DNA of 64,000 bases from Cupriavidus basilensis (lineage in GTDB: Bacteria > Pseudomonadota > Gammaproteobacteria > Burkholderiales > Burkholderiaceae). The translations under genes and the position numbers were made by a program. The stretch lies in assembly GCF_000876015.1 (NCBI RefSeq), contig NZ_BBQM01000022.1:124001-188000 (forward strand), given 5' to 3'. This document shows positions 26,390 to 33,981 of the stretch, piece after piece. Below the pieces are notes generated by a model. It had not been told where the DNA came from, did not search any database, and was given only the letters and a program-made list of their open reading frames with translations. Every line of letters starts with the position of its first letter. Position 1 is the first letter of the stretch.

Positions 26390-27314
26390 GCCCGCGGCGC
26401 CGGCGAGCGGCCTGCGCCGGCCGGGCGGCAGCGGGCTGTGGCTGCCGATGGTGACGCCGCTCAAGGGCGGCGAGCCGGACCTGGCGTGCGCCCAGCGCCT
26501 GGCCGCGCACTACGCGGCCAGCGGCATGGACGGCCTCGTCATCCTCGGCACCACGGGCGAGGGCGGCCTGCTCTCGCCGGCGGAGCGGCTGATGTTTACC
26601 GCCGCGGTGCTGGAGGCGGTCAACGGCGCGCTGCCGGTGATGGCCGGCGTGGGCGGCGTGGATACCCGCGCGGTGTGCGCGCAGGTGCGCCAGCTCGACC
26701 GCTTCGACCTGGCCGGCTACCTGGTGCCGCCACCGTACTACCTGCGCCCCGGCGACGACGGCATCGCCTGGCATTTCGAATGCGTGGCGCAGGCCACCTG
26801 GCGCCCGCTGATGCTCTACAACGTGCCGCGCCGCACCGGCTGCGCGCTGTCGCCGGCGCTGGTGCGGCGCCTGGCCGCGCATCCGCGCATCGTGGCGGTC
26901 AAGGAGTGCGACGCGGCCGGGCTGCGCGCGCTGGCCGGCTGCGAGGCGCTGTCGGTGTTCTGCGGCGAGGACGAGGCGATGCTCGGCCACCTGCTGGCCG
27001 GCGGCGACGGCGTGGTGCCGGCCAGCGCGCACATCCGCCCCGACCTGTTCGTGCGGCTGGCGCGGCTGGCCGAGGCGGGCCGGCACGAGGCCGCGCGCGC
27101 GCTGTTCGCGCACCTGGCGCCCTTGATCGCGCTGCTGTTCTCCGAGCCCAATCCGGGCCCGGTCAAGGCGGCGCTGGCCCTGTGCGGGCTGGCCGGCGCC
27201 GAGGTGCGCCGGCCGCTGATGCCGGCCAGCCGGGCGCTGTGCGCGCGGCTCGAGCAGGCGATCGGCCTGCTGCCGTCGGCGCGGGACCTGGAAGGCACTT
27301 TGCTGCCGGCCTGA
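26376..27314 (+). CDS. DapA/NanA-family aldolase (dihydrodipicolinate synthase paralogue)
   Basis: A 312-aa TIM-barrel lyase. GTTGEG (58-63), PPPYYLRP, YNVPRRTG with catalytic Tyr148, and Schiff-base Lys176 (VAVKECD) are intact, so it is likely active in condensing or cleaving a 2-oxo acid. The usual GTTGES Ser is Gly63. It overlaps the small unknown gene upstream. Whether it is the cell's lysine-pathway DapA or a catabolic paralogue cannot be settled; dapB is 16 kb away. The N-terminal 20 residues are an unconserved extension. Confidence 0.85.
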   Translation: MPRTEPAAPASGLRRPGGSGLWLPMVTPLKGGEPDLACAQRLAAHYAASGMDGLVILGTTGEGGLLSPAERLMFTAAVLEAVNGALPVMAGVGGVDTRAVCAQVRQLDRFDLAGYLVPPPYYLRPGDDGIAWHFECVAQATWRPLMLYNVPRRTGCALSPALVRRLAAHPRIVAVKECDAAGLRALAGCEALSVFCGEDEAMLGHLLAGGDGVVPASAHIRPDLFVRLARLAEAGRHEAARALFAHLAPLIALLFSEPNPGPVKAALALCGLAGAEVRRPLMPASRALCARLEQAIGLLPSARDLEGTLLPA

Positions 27315-27404
27315 AGCGCGGCCGGGCGCGCCGGACGCGCCCGGCGCCGGTGCACGAAAGGGCGGCAACCGGTAGAATGCCGGATTGCCTAAATTTTGTG
27401 CATC

Positions 27405-27908
27405 ATGTCACACGACTGGAAAGCCAGCGTCACCGTCGCCGCGGTCATCGAACGCGGCGGCCGTTTCCTGCTGGTGGAAGAAGAAACGCCCGCCGGCCTG
27501 CGGCTGAACCAGCCCGCCGGCCACCTCGATCCCGGCGAGAGCCTGGTGCACGCGGTCATCCGCGAAACGCTGGAGGAGACCGCGCACACCTTCGAGCCGC
27601 GCGCGCTGCTGGGCTGCTACATGGCCCGCGCCGCGTCGGCCGGCAGCGCCACGCGGCCCGGCGGCGACATCACCTACGTGCGCTTCGCCTTCACCGGCGA
27701 GCTGGGCGCGCTCGACGCCGGGCGCCAGCTCGACGTGGGCATCGTGCGCACCGTGTGGATGAGCGCGGACGAGATCCGCGCGTGCCCGGAGCGCCACCGC
27801 ACGCCGCTGCTGCTGGCGTGCATCGAGGACTACCTGGCGGGCAAGCGCTTCGCGCTCGACGCGCTCTACACCCATGTCTCGGTGCAGGGCGGCGGGAGCC
27901 TGGCATGA
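27405..27908 (+). CDS. NUDIX hydrolase, NudJ-like
   Basis: A 167-aa hydrolase. NUDIX box GHLDPGESLVHAVIRETLEET carries the Gx5Ex7REUxEE pattern (one position variant). The relative NudJ dephosphorylates HMP-PP and nucleoside triphosphates. Overlaps mnmA by ATGA, an order (nudJ-mnmA) also seen in E. coli. Start ATG 27405 (MSHDWKASVTVAAV) preferred over upstream TTG. Confidence 0.9.
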   Translation: MSHDWKASVTVAAVIERGGRFLLVEEETPAGLRLNQPAGHLDPGESLVHAVIRETLEETAHTFEPRALLGCYMARAASAGSATRPGGDITYVRFAFTGELGALDAGRQLDVGIVRTVWMSADEIRACPERHRTPLLLACIEDYLAGKRFALDALYTHVSVQGGGSLA

Positions 27909-28996
27909 GCGGCGGCACAAGCGGCAAGCGCGTGGTGGTCGGCATGTCGGGCGGGGTGGATTCCTCCGTGACCGCGTGGCTGCTCAAGCAGCAGGGCTAC
28001 GAGGTGATCGGCCTGTTCATGAAGAACTGGGAGGACGACGACGACGGCGAATACTGCTCGACCCGGCAGGACTGGCTCGACGTGGTCTCGGTGGCCGACC
28101 TGATCGGCGTGGACGTGGAGGCGGTCAACTTCGCCGCCGAGTACAAGGACCGCGTGTTCGCCGATTTCCTGCGCGAGTATTCGGCCGGCCGCACCCCCAA
28201 TCCCGACGTGCTGTGCAACGCCGAGATCAAGTTCAAGGCCTTCCTCGACCATGCCATGTCGCTGGGCGCGGACACCATCGCCACCGGCCACTATGCGCGC
28301 GTGCGGCAGGCGCAGAGCGGCCGCTTCGAGCTGCTCAAGGCGTTCGACCACACCAAGGACCAGAGCTACTTCCTGCACCGGCTGAACCAGGCGCAGCTGT
28401 CGCGCACGCTGTTCCCGCTCGGCGAGATGCCCAAGACGCGCGTGCGCGAGATCGCCGCCGAGATCGGCCTGCCCAACGCGAAGAAGAAGGATTCCACCGG
28501 CATCTGCTTCATCGGCGAGCGGCCGTTCCGCGATTTCCTCAACCGCTACCTGCCGACCAGCCCGGGGCCGATGAAGACGCCCGACGGCAGGGAAGTCGGC
28601 CAGCACATCGGCCTGGCGTTCTACACGCTGGGCCAGCGCAAGGGCATCGGCCTGGGCGGCAGCCGCGAAGGCAGCGGCGACGCCTGGTACGTGGCGCGCA
28701 AGGACATGGCGAGCAATACGCTGTACGTGGTGCAGGGCCACGACCATCCGTGGCTGCTGACGCCGGTGCTCGACGCCGCCGACCTGTCGTGGGTGGCGGG
28801 CGAGGGCCCGGCGGCGGGCACGGCGCTGTCGGCCAAGACGCGCTACCGGCAGAGCGACGCGCCGTGCGTGGTGGCCGCGCTGGCCGGCGACGCGCTGCGG
28901 CTGGCGTTCGCCGAGCCGCAGTGGGCGGTGACGCCGGGCCAGTCGGCCGTGCTGTACCAGGGCGATGTCTGCCTGGGCGGCGGCATCATCCGGTAG
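27905..28996 (+). CDS. mnmA: tRNA-specific 2-thiouridylase MnmA
   Basis: A 363-aa enzyme that 2-thiolates U34 of tRNA Lys, Glu and Gln. ATP pyrophosphatase loop GMSGGVDSSV near the start, catalytic Cys in PNPDVLCN, and the persulfide Cys in STGICFIG. Length and C-terminal barrel normal. Coupled to the NUDIX gene. Confidence 0.97.
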   Translation: MSGGTSGKRVVVGMSGGVDSSVTAWLLKQQGYEVIGLFMKNWEDDDDGEYCSTRQDWLDVVSVADLIGVDVEAVNFAAEYKDRVFADFLREYSAGRTPNPDVLCNAEIKFKAFLDHAMSLGADTIATGHYARVRQAQSGRFELLKAFDHTKDQSYFLHRLNQAQLSRTLFPLGEMPKTRVREIAAEIGLPNAKKKDSTGICFIGERPFRDFLNRYLPTSPGPMKTPDGREVGQHIGLAFYTLGQRKGIGLGGSREGSGDAWYVARKDMASNTLYVVQGHDHPWLLTPVLDAADLSWVAGEGPAAGTALSAKTRYRQSDAPCVVAALAGDALRLAFAEPQWAVTPGQSAVLYQGDVCLGGGIIR

Positions 28997-29044
28997 CGCG
29001 GCGCGCGGCCCGGGGCGCCGTGCATGCCCCGGCGGCTCGCGCGC

Positions 29045-29659
29045 CTAGGCGCGCGGCGGCTCGGTGTCGATGAACGACTGGCGCTTGGCCAGCTTGTCCT
29101 GGTAGGCCGCCAGGCGCGGGTGGCGCTCGCGCCAGGGGATGTCCGCGAAGCGGAAGTCCAGGTACGACAGCGCGCAGCCCACCGCCACGTCGGCCAGCGA
29201 GTAGTGGTTGTCGCAGCACCACGGGCGGTCGGCCAGGCCGTCGGCGATGGCCGTCACCGCCGAGTCGATCTTGCCGAGCTGGCGCCTGACCCAGCGCTCG
29301 CTGCGCTGGGCGGGCTCGCGCTGGGTGTGCTCCAGGCGCGCCAGCAGCGCGGCGTCGAGCAGGCCGTCGGCGAGCGCTTCCCAGCAGCGCACTTCCACGC
29401 GCTCGCGGGCGCCCTGCGGGATCAGCCGGCTGACCGGCGTGAGCGTGTCGACGTACTCGACGATCACGCGCGAGTCGAAGATCGCGCCGCCGTCTTCCAT
29501 CACCAGGCACGGCACCTTGCCGAGCGGGTTGAACTGGCTGATGGTGGTGTCGGGCGACCACACATCCACTTCCACCATCTGGTAGTCGATCTTCTTTTCC
29601 GCCATCACCACGCGCACCTTGCGCGCGTAAGGACTGGTCTGCGATGCATACAGCTTCAT
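29045..29659 (-). CDS. Glutathione S-transferase family protein
   Basis: A 204-aa GST. Thioredoxin domain with MKLYASQTSPYARKVRV (Ser/Thr region at the active site) and the cis-Pro motif GKVPCLVMEDG plus DSRVIVEY; helical C-terminal domain with SLADVAVGCAL. Related to YibF-type GSTs; substrate unknown. Divergent from purB; a perfect 18-bp inverted repeat sits 17-100 bases before its start. Confidence 0.9.
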   Translation of the reverse strand: MKLYASQTSPYARKVRVVMAEKKIDYQMVEVDVWSPDTTISQFNPLGKVPCLVMEDGGAIFDSRVIVEYVDTLTPVSRLIPQGARERVEVRCWEALADGLLDAALLARLEHTQREPAQRSERWVRRQLGKIDSAVTAIADGLADRPWCCDNHYSLADVAVGCALSYLDFRFADIPWRERHPRLAAYQDKLAKRQSFIDTEPPRA

Positions 29660-29675
29660 GGACTCCCCTCGAGCT

Positions 29676-29759
29676 TGTTATGAAGTGCATCGGCGCTCTC
29701 TGGCACGACGGGCCGCGCGCGGGGGCGTCCGGCCGGCATGCCCGATGCACTTCATAACA
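29676..29759. repeat. Perfect 18-bp inverted repeat with 48-bp spacer
   Basis: Arms TGTTATGAAGTGCATCGG (29676-29693) and CCGATGCACTTCATAACA (29742-29759) are exact inverted copies, and are AT-richer than the very GC-rich spacer. They lie just upstream of the GST start and about 280 bases before purB. Candidate paired operator or stem-loop in the GST leader. Confidence 0.9.
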
Positions 29760-29903
29760 GGCTAGTGGATTGGCGAGCGGGAGTATACCCGTGCCACGTG
29801 CCCGGCACGTGGCGGCGGCACGCCAACGCCGCGCCGGTGTCGTGGTGCCGATACGCGCGGGCGCGCCATGCCCGCGGCGGCGGCCACAGAACGGCTGCCA
29901 CGA

Positions 29904-29912
29904 TGGTAAAAT
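29904..29912 (+). promoter_or_regulatory. Extended -10 promoter element of purB
   Basis: TGGTAAAAT, identical to the element before tkt, 128 bases before the purB ATG. No clear -35. Confidence 0.5.
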
Positions 29913-30039
29913 GCCCGCTTTCCACCGCGCCGCCGGTCGGTTGGCGCGCCTGATTGGTCTCTTTCGATCTGTTGACGGGCGCTCTCGACGCCAGATCGCG
30001 GCAGGCCGCCGTCCTTTCCCTTCCTTCCGGTCTTCCAGC

Positions 30040-31425
30040 ATGTCCACGTCCTCGCTCTCCCCGCTCACCGCCCTGTCTCCCATCGACGGCCGCTATGCCT
30101 CCAAGGCCGACGCGCTGCGCGAGTGGCTCTCGGAAGCCGCCTTCATGCGCAACCGCGTCAAGGTGGAGGTGCACTGGCTGATCGCGCTGTCGCAGGCCGG
30201 CCTGCCCGACATGCCGAAGTTCTCGCCGGCGTCCGAGGCCGCGCTGCTGGCGCTGGTGGACAACTTCACCGAGGCGCACGCCGCGCGCATCAAGGAAATC
30301 GAGGCCGTCACCAACCATGACGTCAAGGCCGTCGAGTACTGGCTCAAGGAGCAGGTCAAGGGCAACGCCGAGCTGGAAGCCGCCAGCGAGTTCATCCACT
30401 TCGCCTGCACCTCGGAAGACATCAACAACACCTCGCACGGCATGATGCTCAAGGGCGCGCGCGACGTGGTGGTGGTGCCGGCGCTGCAGCGCGTGCACGC
30501 GCGCCTGGTGGAGCTGGCGCGCGCCAACGCGCGCCAGCCGATGCTGTCGCGCACGCACGGCCAGCCGGCCAGCCCGACCACGCTGGGCAAGGAAATGGCC
30601 AACGTGGCGGCGCGCCTGGGCCGCGCCATCGAGCGCATCCAGCGCGTGGAGCTGCTGGGCAAGATGAACGGCGCGGTGGGCAACTACAACGCGCACCTGT
30701 CGGCCTACCCGTCGTTCGACTGGGAGGCGTTCTCGAAGCAGGTGATCGAGTCGCGCCTGGGCCTGACCTTCAACCCGTACACCATCCAGATCGAGCCGCA
30801 CGACTACATGGCCGAGCTGTTCGACGCCATCGCGCGCGCCAACACCATCCTGATCGACCTGAACCGCGACGTGTGGGGCTACATCTCGGTGGGCTACTTC
30901 AAGCAGAAGACCAAGGCCGGCGAGATCGGCTCGTCGACCATGCCGCACAAGGTCAACCCGATCGACTTCGAGAACTCGGAGGGCAACCTGGGCCTGGGCA
31001 ACGCGGTGCTGCGCCACCTGTCGGAGAAGCTGCCGCTGTCGCGCTGGCAGCGCGACCTGACCGACTCCACCGTGCTGCGCAACATGGGCGTGGCGCTGGG
31101 CTACAGCCTGCTGGCCTACGAGGCCTGCCTGCGCGGCCTGGGCAAGCTCGAAACCAACCCCGAGCGCCTGCACGAAGACCTCGACAACTGCTGGGAAGTG
31201 CTGGCCGAGCCGGTGCAGACCGTGATGCGCCGCTTCGGCGTGCCCAATCCGTACGAACAGCTCAAGGAGCTCACGCGCGGCAAGGGCATCTCGCGCGAGG
31301 CGCTGCGGACCTTCATCGGCGGCCTGGCGATTCCCGACGACGCCAAGCAGCTGCTGCTGGAAATGACCCCGGCCAGCTACATCGGGCGCGCCATCAGCCT
31401 GGCCGAGTCGGTTTCGGCTTCCTGA
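30040..31425 (+). CDS. purB: Adenylosuccinate lyase
   Basis: A 461-aa fumarase-superfamily lyase acting twice in purine synthesis. Motifs: LSPIDGRYASK, TSEDINNT, SRTHGQPASPT (catalytic His), and the signature SSTMPHKVNPIDFEN with the flexible Ser loop. ATG 30040 matches the family start; the frame is open further upstream. A strong terminator follows. Confidence 0.97.
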   Translation: MSTSSLSPLTALSPIDGRYASKADALREWLSEAAFMRNRVKVEVHWLIALSQAGLPDMPKFSPASEAALLALVDNFTEAHAARIKEIEAVTNHDVKAVEYWLKEQVKGNAELEAASEFIHFACTSEDINNTSHGMMLKGARDVVVVPALQRVHARLVELARANARQPMLSRTHGQPASPTTLGKEMANVAARLGRAIERIQRVELLGKMNGAVGNYNAHLSAYPSFDWEAFSKQVIESRLGLTFNPYTIQIEPHDYMAELFDAIARANTILIDLNRDVWGYISVGYFKQKTKAGEIGSSTMPHKVNPIDFENSEGNLGLGNAVLRHLSEKLPLSRWQRDLTDSTVLRNMGVALGYSLLAYEACLRGLGKLETNPERLHEDLDNCWEVLAEPVQTVMRRFGVPNPYEQLKELTRGKGISREALRTFIGGLAIPDDAKQLLLEMTPASYIGRAISLAESVSAS

Positions 31426-31442
31426 CGCGGCCCGGCGCCACG

Positions 31443-31471
31443 AAAAACCACCCCGCGGGGTGGTTTTTTTT
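31443..31471 (+). terminator. Terminator after purB
   Basis: Stem AAAACCACCCC / GGGGTGGTTTT, loop GC, followed by T run. Confidence 0.9.
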
Positions 31472-31576
31472 CGTCCGGCGGCGGGCGCGGCGGAATGTCA
31501 CTTCAAATGGTTTGAATGAATCCATGAATTTCAGACCGTTCGCTGGGCTGCCCGCCGCACAATAATGCGAGAATTC

Positions 31577-31611
31577 AACGGCGGGCGGCCCGTCCGCCGC
31601 CGTTGTCTTTT
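31577..31611 (+). terminator. Leader stem-loop with T tract before cytochrome b561 gene
   Basis: Arms AACGGCGG and CCGCCGTT enclose a GC-rich loop and are followed by GTCTTTTTG, 43 bases before the ATG. It could attenuate transcription into the cytochrome-YceI genes, or simply end upstream transcripts. Confidence 0.4.
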
Positions 31612-31653
31612 TGCAGAAGTCGATGAAACGCCCGTCACGGGCAGGGGTCTCCC

Positions 31654-32244
31654 ATGCATTCGCAAGTCAAGACCGGCGCGCGCGCCGGGGCTGCCTCGCC
31701 ACAATCGTCCGCCGCCGGCTACGGCGCGACCGCGATCGGCCTGCACTGGATCATCGCGCTGATGATCTTCGCCGCCTTCGCGCTCGGCCTTTACATGACC
31801 GGCATTCCGGGCCTGTCGATGCTCAAGCTCAAGCTGTTCTCGTGGCACAAGTGGCTGGGCGTGACGGTGTTCGCCGTCGCCGTGCTGCGCGTGCTGTGGC
31901 GCGCCACCCACCGCGCGCCGGCGCCGGCCGCCGGCACGCCGGCCTGGCAGGCCGCCGCCGCGCACGGCGCCCACATGCTGCTGTACGTGCTGATCCTGGT
32001 GGTGCCCGTGACCGGCTACCTGTATAGCTGCGCCGCCGGCGTGCCGGTGGTCTACCTGGGCATCGTGCCGCTGCCGTCGCTGATCGGGCCGGACGACGTG
32101 CTCAAGGAGATCCTCAAGCAGACGCACATCTGGCTGAACTACCTGATGGCCGCCATCGTCGTAATCCATGCGGCCGCGGCGATCAAGCACCAGTTCATCG
32201 AGCGCGACGGCACGCTGGCCCGCATGCTGCCGTTCCTGAAGTAA
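31654..32244 (+). CDS. cybB: Cytochrome b561
   Basis: A 196-aa membrane protein with four helices; His residues in GLHWIIAL, FSWHKWLG, HGAHMLL and VIHAAAAIKHQF are candidates for two heme b sites. Family members pass electrons from quinol. It leads a likely unit with two YceI genes, a pairing also found in E. coli (yceJ-yceI). Confidence 0.9.
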   Translation: MHSQVKTGARAGAASPQSSAAGYGATAIGLHWIIALMIFAAFALGLYMTGIPGLSMLKLKLFSWHKWLGVTVFAVAVLRVLWRATHRAPAPAAGTPAWQAAAAHGAHMLLYVLILVVPVTGYLYSCAAGVPVVYLGIVPLPSLIGPDDVLKEILKQTHIWLNYLMAAIVVIHAAAAIKHQFIERDGTLARMLPFLK

Positions 32245-32312
32245 TCCGCAACCGCCGGAATCAGCGGAATATCCGACCCCGAGGGCGCAGGCCCTCTCAG
32301 CGACAGGAGTTT

Positions 32313-32888
32313 TTGATGAAACGCATTCCCCGCCCGAGCGCGCTCCTGATGGCCGCTACGCTGGCCAGCGCCGGTATCGCCGCCAATCTCGCCTGGGCCC
32401 AGGTCGACGCCGGCAAGAGCTCGGTCACCGCCACCGCCCGCCAGATCGGCGTGCCGATGGAAGGCAAGTTCAAGAAGTTCGACGCCGCCGTCTCGTTCGA
32501 CCCGGCCAAGCTGGCCACTTCCTCGGCCAAGGTCGAGATCGACGTCGCCAGCTTCGAGATCGGCGACGCCGAGACCACCAAGGAGGTCAAGGGCGGCGAG
32601 TGGTTCGACGCGGCCAAGTACCCCAAGGCGGTGTTCCAGTCCACCAGCATCAAGGCCGGCGCCGCCGGCAAGTTCGAGGTGGCGGGCAAGCTCACCATCA
32701 AGGGCAAGACCGTGGACGTGGTGGTGCCCGCGACCTACCGCCAGGACGCCGCCAGCCAGGTGTTCGACGGCGTGCTGCCGATCAAGCGCACCGCGTTCAA
32801 CATCGGCGACGGCGAATGGAAGGACACTTCCGTGGTCGCCGACGACGTCCAGATCAAGTTCCACATCGTGACCTTGGCCAGGAAGTGA
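32313..32888 (+). CDS. YceI-family periplasmic protein (first copy)
   Basis: A 191-aa protein: signal peptide (ending near LAWA, residue 29) then the lipocalin-like YceI domain, which in relatives binds isoprenoid lipids such as ubiquinone precursors. GEWFDAAKYPKAVFQST and FDGVLPIKRTAFNIGDGEW are typical. Follows cytochrome b561, suggesting a shared quinone or redox role (inference). Confidence 0.9.
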   Translation: MMKRIPRPSALLMAATLASAGIAANLAWAQVDAGKSSVTATARQIGVPMEGKFKKFDAAVSFDPAKLATSSAKVEIDVASFEIGDAETTKEVKGGEWFDAAKYPKAVFQSTSIKAGAAGKFEVAGKLTIKGKTVDVVVPATYRQDAASQVFDGVLPIKRTAFNIGDGEWKDTSVVADDVQIKFHIVTLARK

Positions 32889-32953
32889 GCGCGCCGCGCC
32901 CGCTGCCATTCTCGTTTTATCGCTGTCCGTTCCATTTTTCCGCCGGAGAACTC

Positions 32954-33544
32954 ATGAAACTGCGTACCATCCTCGCCGCCGCCGCGGCCATCACCGCCAG
33001 CGCCGCGTTCGGCGTGGCCTCCGCCAACTCGGTGACCTACAACCTCGATCCGACCCATACCTACCCGAGCTTCGAGGCCGACCACCTGGGCGGCCTGTCC
33101 GTCTGGCGCGGCAAGTTCGACAAGTCGAGCGGCACGGTGACGCTGGATCGCGCGGCCAAGACCGGCTCGCTCGACGTCAAGATCGATCCCGCCTCGGTCG
33201 ACTTCGGCAACGCCAAGCTGAACCAGCACGTCAAGGGCCCGGACATGTTCGACGTCGATGCCTTCCCGGACGCCTCCTACAAGGGCAAGTTCTCCAAGTT
33301 CAACGGCGACGTGCCGACCGAGGTCGACGGCGTGCTGACGCTGCACGGCGTGTCCAAGCCGGTCAAGCTGGAGATCCGCGAGTTCAAGTGCATCCAGCAC
33401 CCGATGCTCAAGCGCGAAGCCTGCGGCGCCGACGCCGTCGGCACTCTCAACCGCGCCGACTTCGGCATCGACTACGGCGTGAAGATGGGCTTCAAGCCCC
33501 AGGTCAAGCTGGCCATCCAGGTCGAAGGCGTGAAGGTGGACTGA
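32954..33544 (+). CDS. YceI-family periplasmic protein (second copy)
   Basis: A 196-aa paralogue of the gene before it, with its own signal peptide (cleavage near ASA, residue 24) and YceI domain (YNLDPTHTYPSFEADHLGG, KGPDMFDVDAFPDASYKG, RADFGIDYGVKMGF). Unlike the first copy it has two Cys residues (CIQHPMLKREAC) that may form a disulfide. The pair probably arose by tandem duplication. Terminator follows. Confidence 0.92.
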   Translation: MKLRTILAAAAAITASAAFGVASANSVTYNLDPTHTYPSFEADHLGGLSVWRGKFDKSSGTVTLDRAAKTGSLDVKIDPASVDFGNAKLNQHVKGPDMFDVDAFPDASYKGKFSKFNGDVPTEVDGVLTLHGVSKPVKLEIREFKCIQHPMLKREACGADAVGTLNRADFGIDYGVKMGFKPQVKLAIQVEGVKVD

Positions 33545-33588
33545 ACGCGCGGCATGCCGGGGCGGCGCCCCCGGCACGCGGCACGGCA

Positions 33589-33620
33589 AGGGCCGGGGAG
33601 CGATCCCCGGCCCTTTTTTC
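33589..33620 (+). terminator. Terminator after the YceI genes
   Basis: Stem AAGGGCCGGGGA / TCCCCGGCCCTT with GCGA loop and T run. Confidence 0.92.
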
Positions 33621-33671
33621 GTTGGCGCGGCCCGGCGCGGCGGACACCGCGCGCGGCGCCGCCGCGTTATG

Positions 33672-33700
33672 TTGTCCGCACCTGGCGGCCACAGTACAAT
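33672..33700 (+). promoter_or_regulatory. Promoter of the phc operon
   Basis: -35 TTGTCC (33672-33677), spacer of exactly 17, -10 TACAAT (33695-33700). Confidence 0.65.
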
Positions 33701-33820
33701 GAATCGTTAGGAATCAGTTACAGTCTCATCCAGTCGACGATTCCGCTCGGTTCAGCCATTTCCCGCTCACAGTCACCAGGGTGTAGTCGCGTGCGTGCCT
33801 GCCATCAGACGAGGACGCCC

Positions 33821-33877
33821 ATGCCCGCAACCGATTACCGACATGTATCCCAGCAGTACCCCTTGATGCCGGCCTAG
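33821..33877 (+). CDS. Possible 18-aa upstream ORF in the phcB leader
   Basis: ATG at 33821 behind GAGGA encodes MPATDYRHVSQQYPLMPA and a stop, about 105 bases before phcB. It lies within the predicted leader and could be a regulatory uORF. The evidence is only start, ribosome binding site and position. Confidence 0.3.
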   Translation: MPATDYRHVSQQYPLMPA

Positions 33878-33981
33878 CATAGCGATCGCAGCGATCCCCT
33901 CGCCGTACGAGCTGTACCCGGCCAAGTCAGGCAAGGACTGGCCGGCCGGCAGCGTTTCTCGGATTTCTCTGGCGCCATACC

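Larger units (their letters stand above)
33621..33981. other. Long leader/control region of phcBSRQ
   Basis: About 360 bases between the YceI terminator and the phcB start. It contains a good sigma-70 promoter at 33672-33700, a leader of about 275 bases and an 18-codon ORF. No other gene is supported. Confidence 0.65.
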
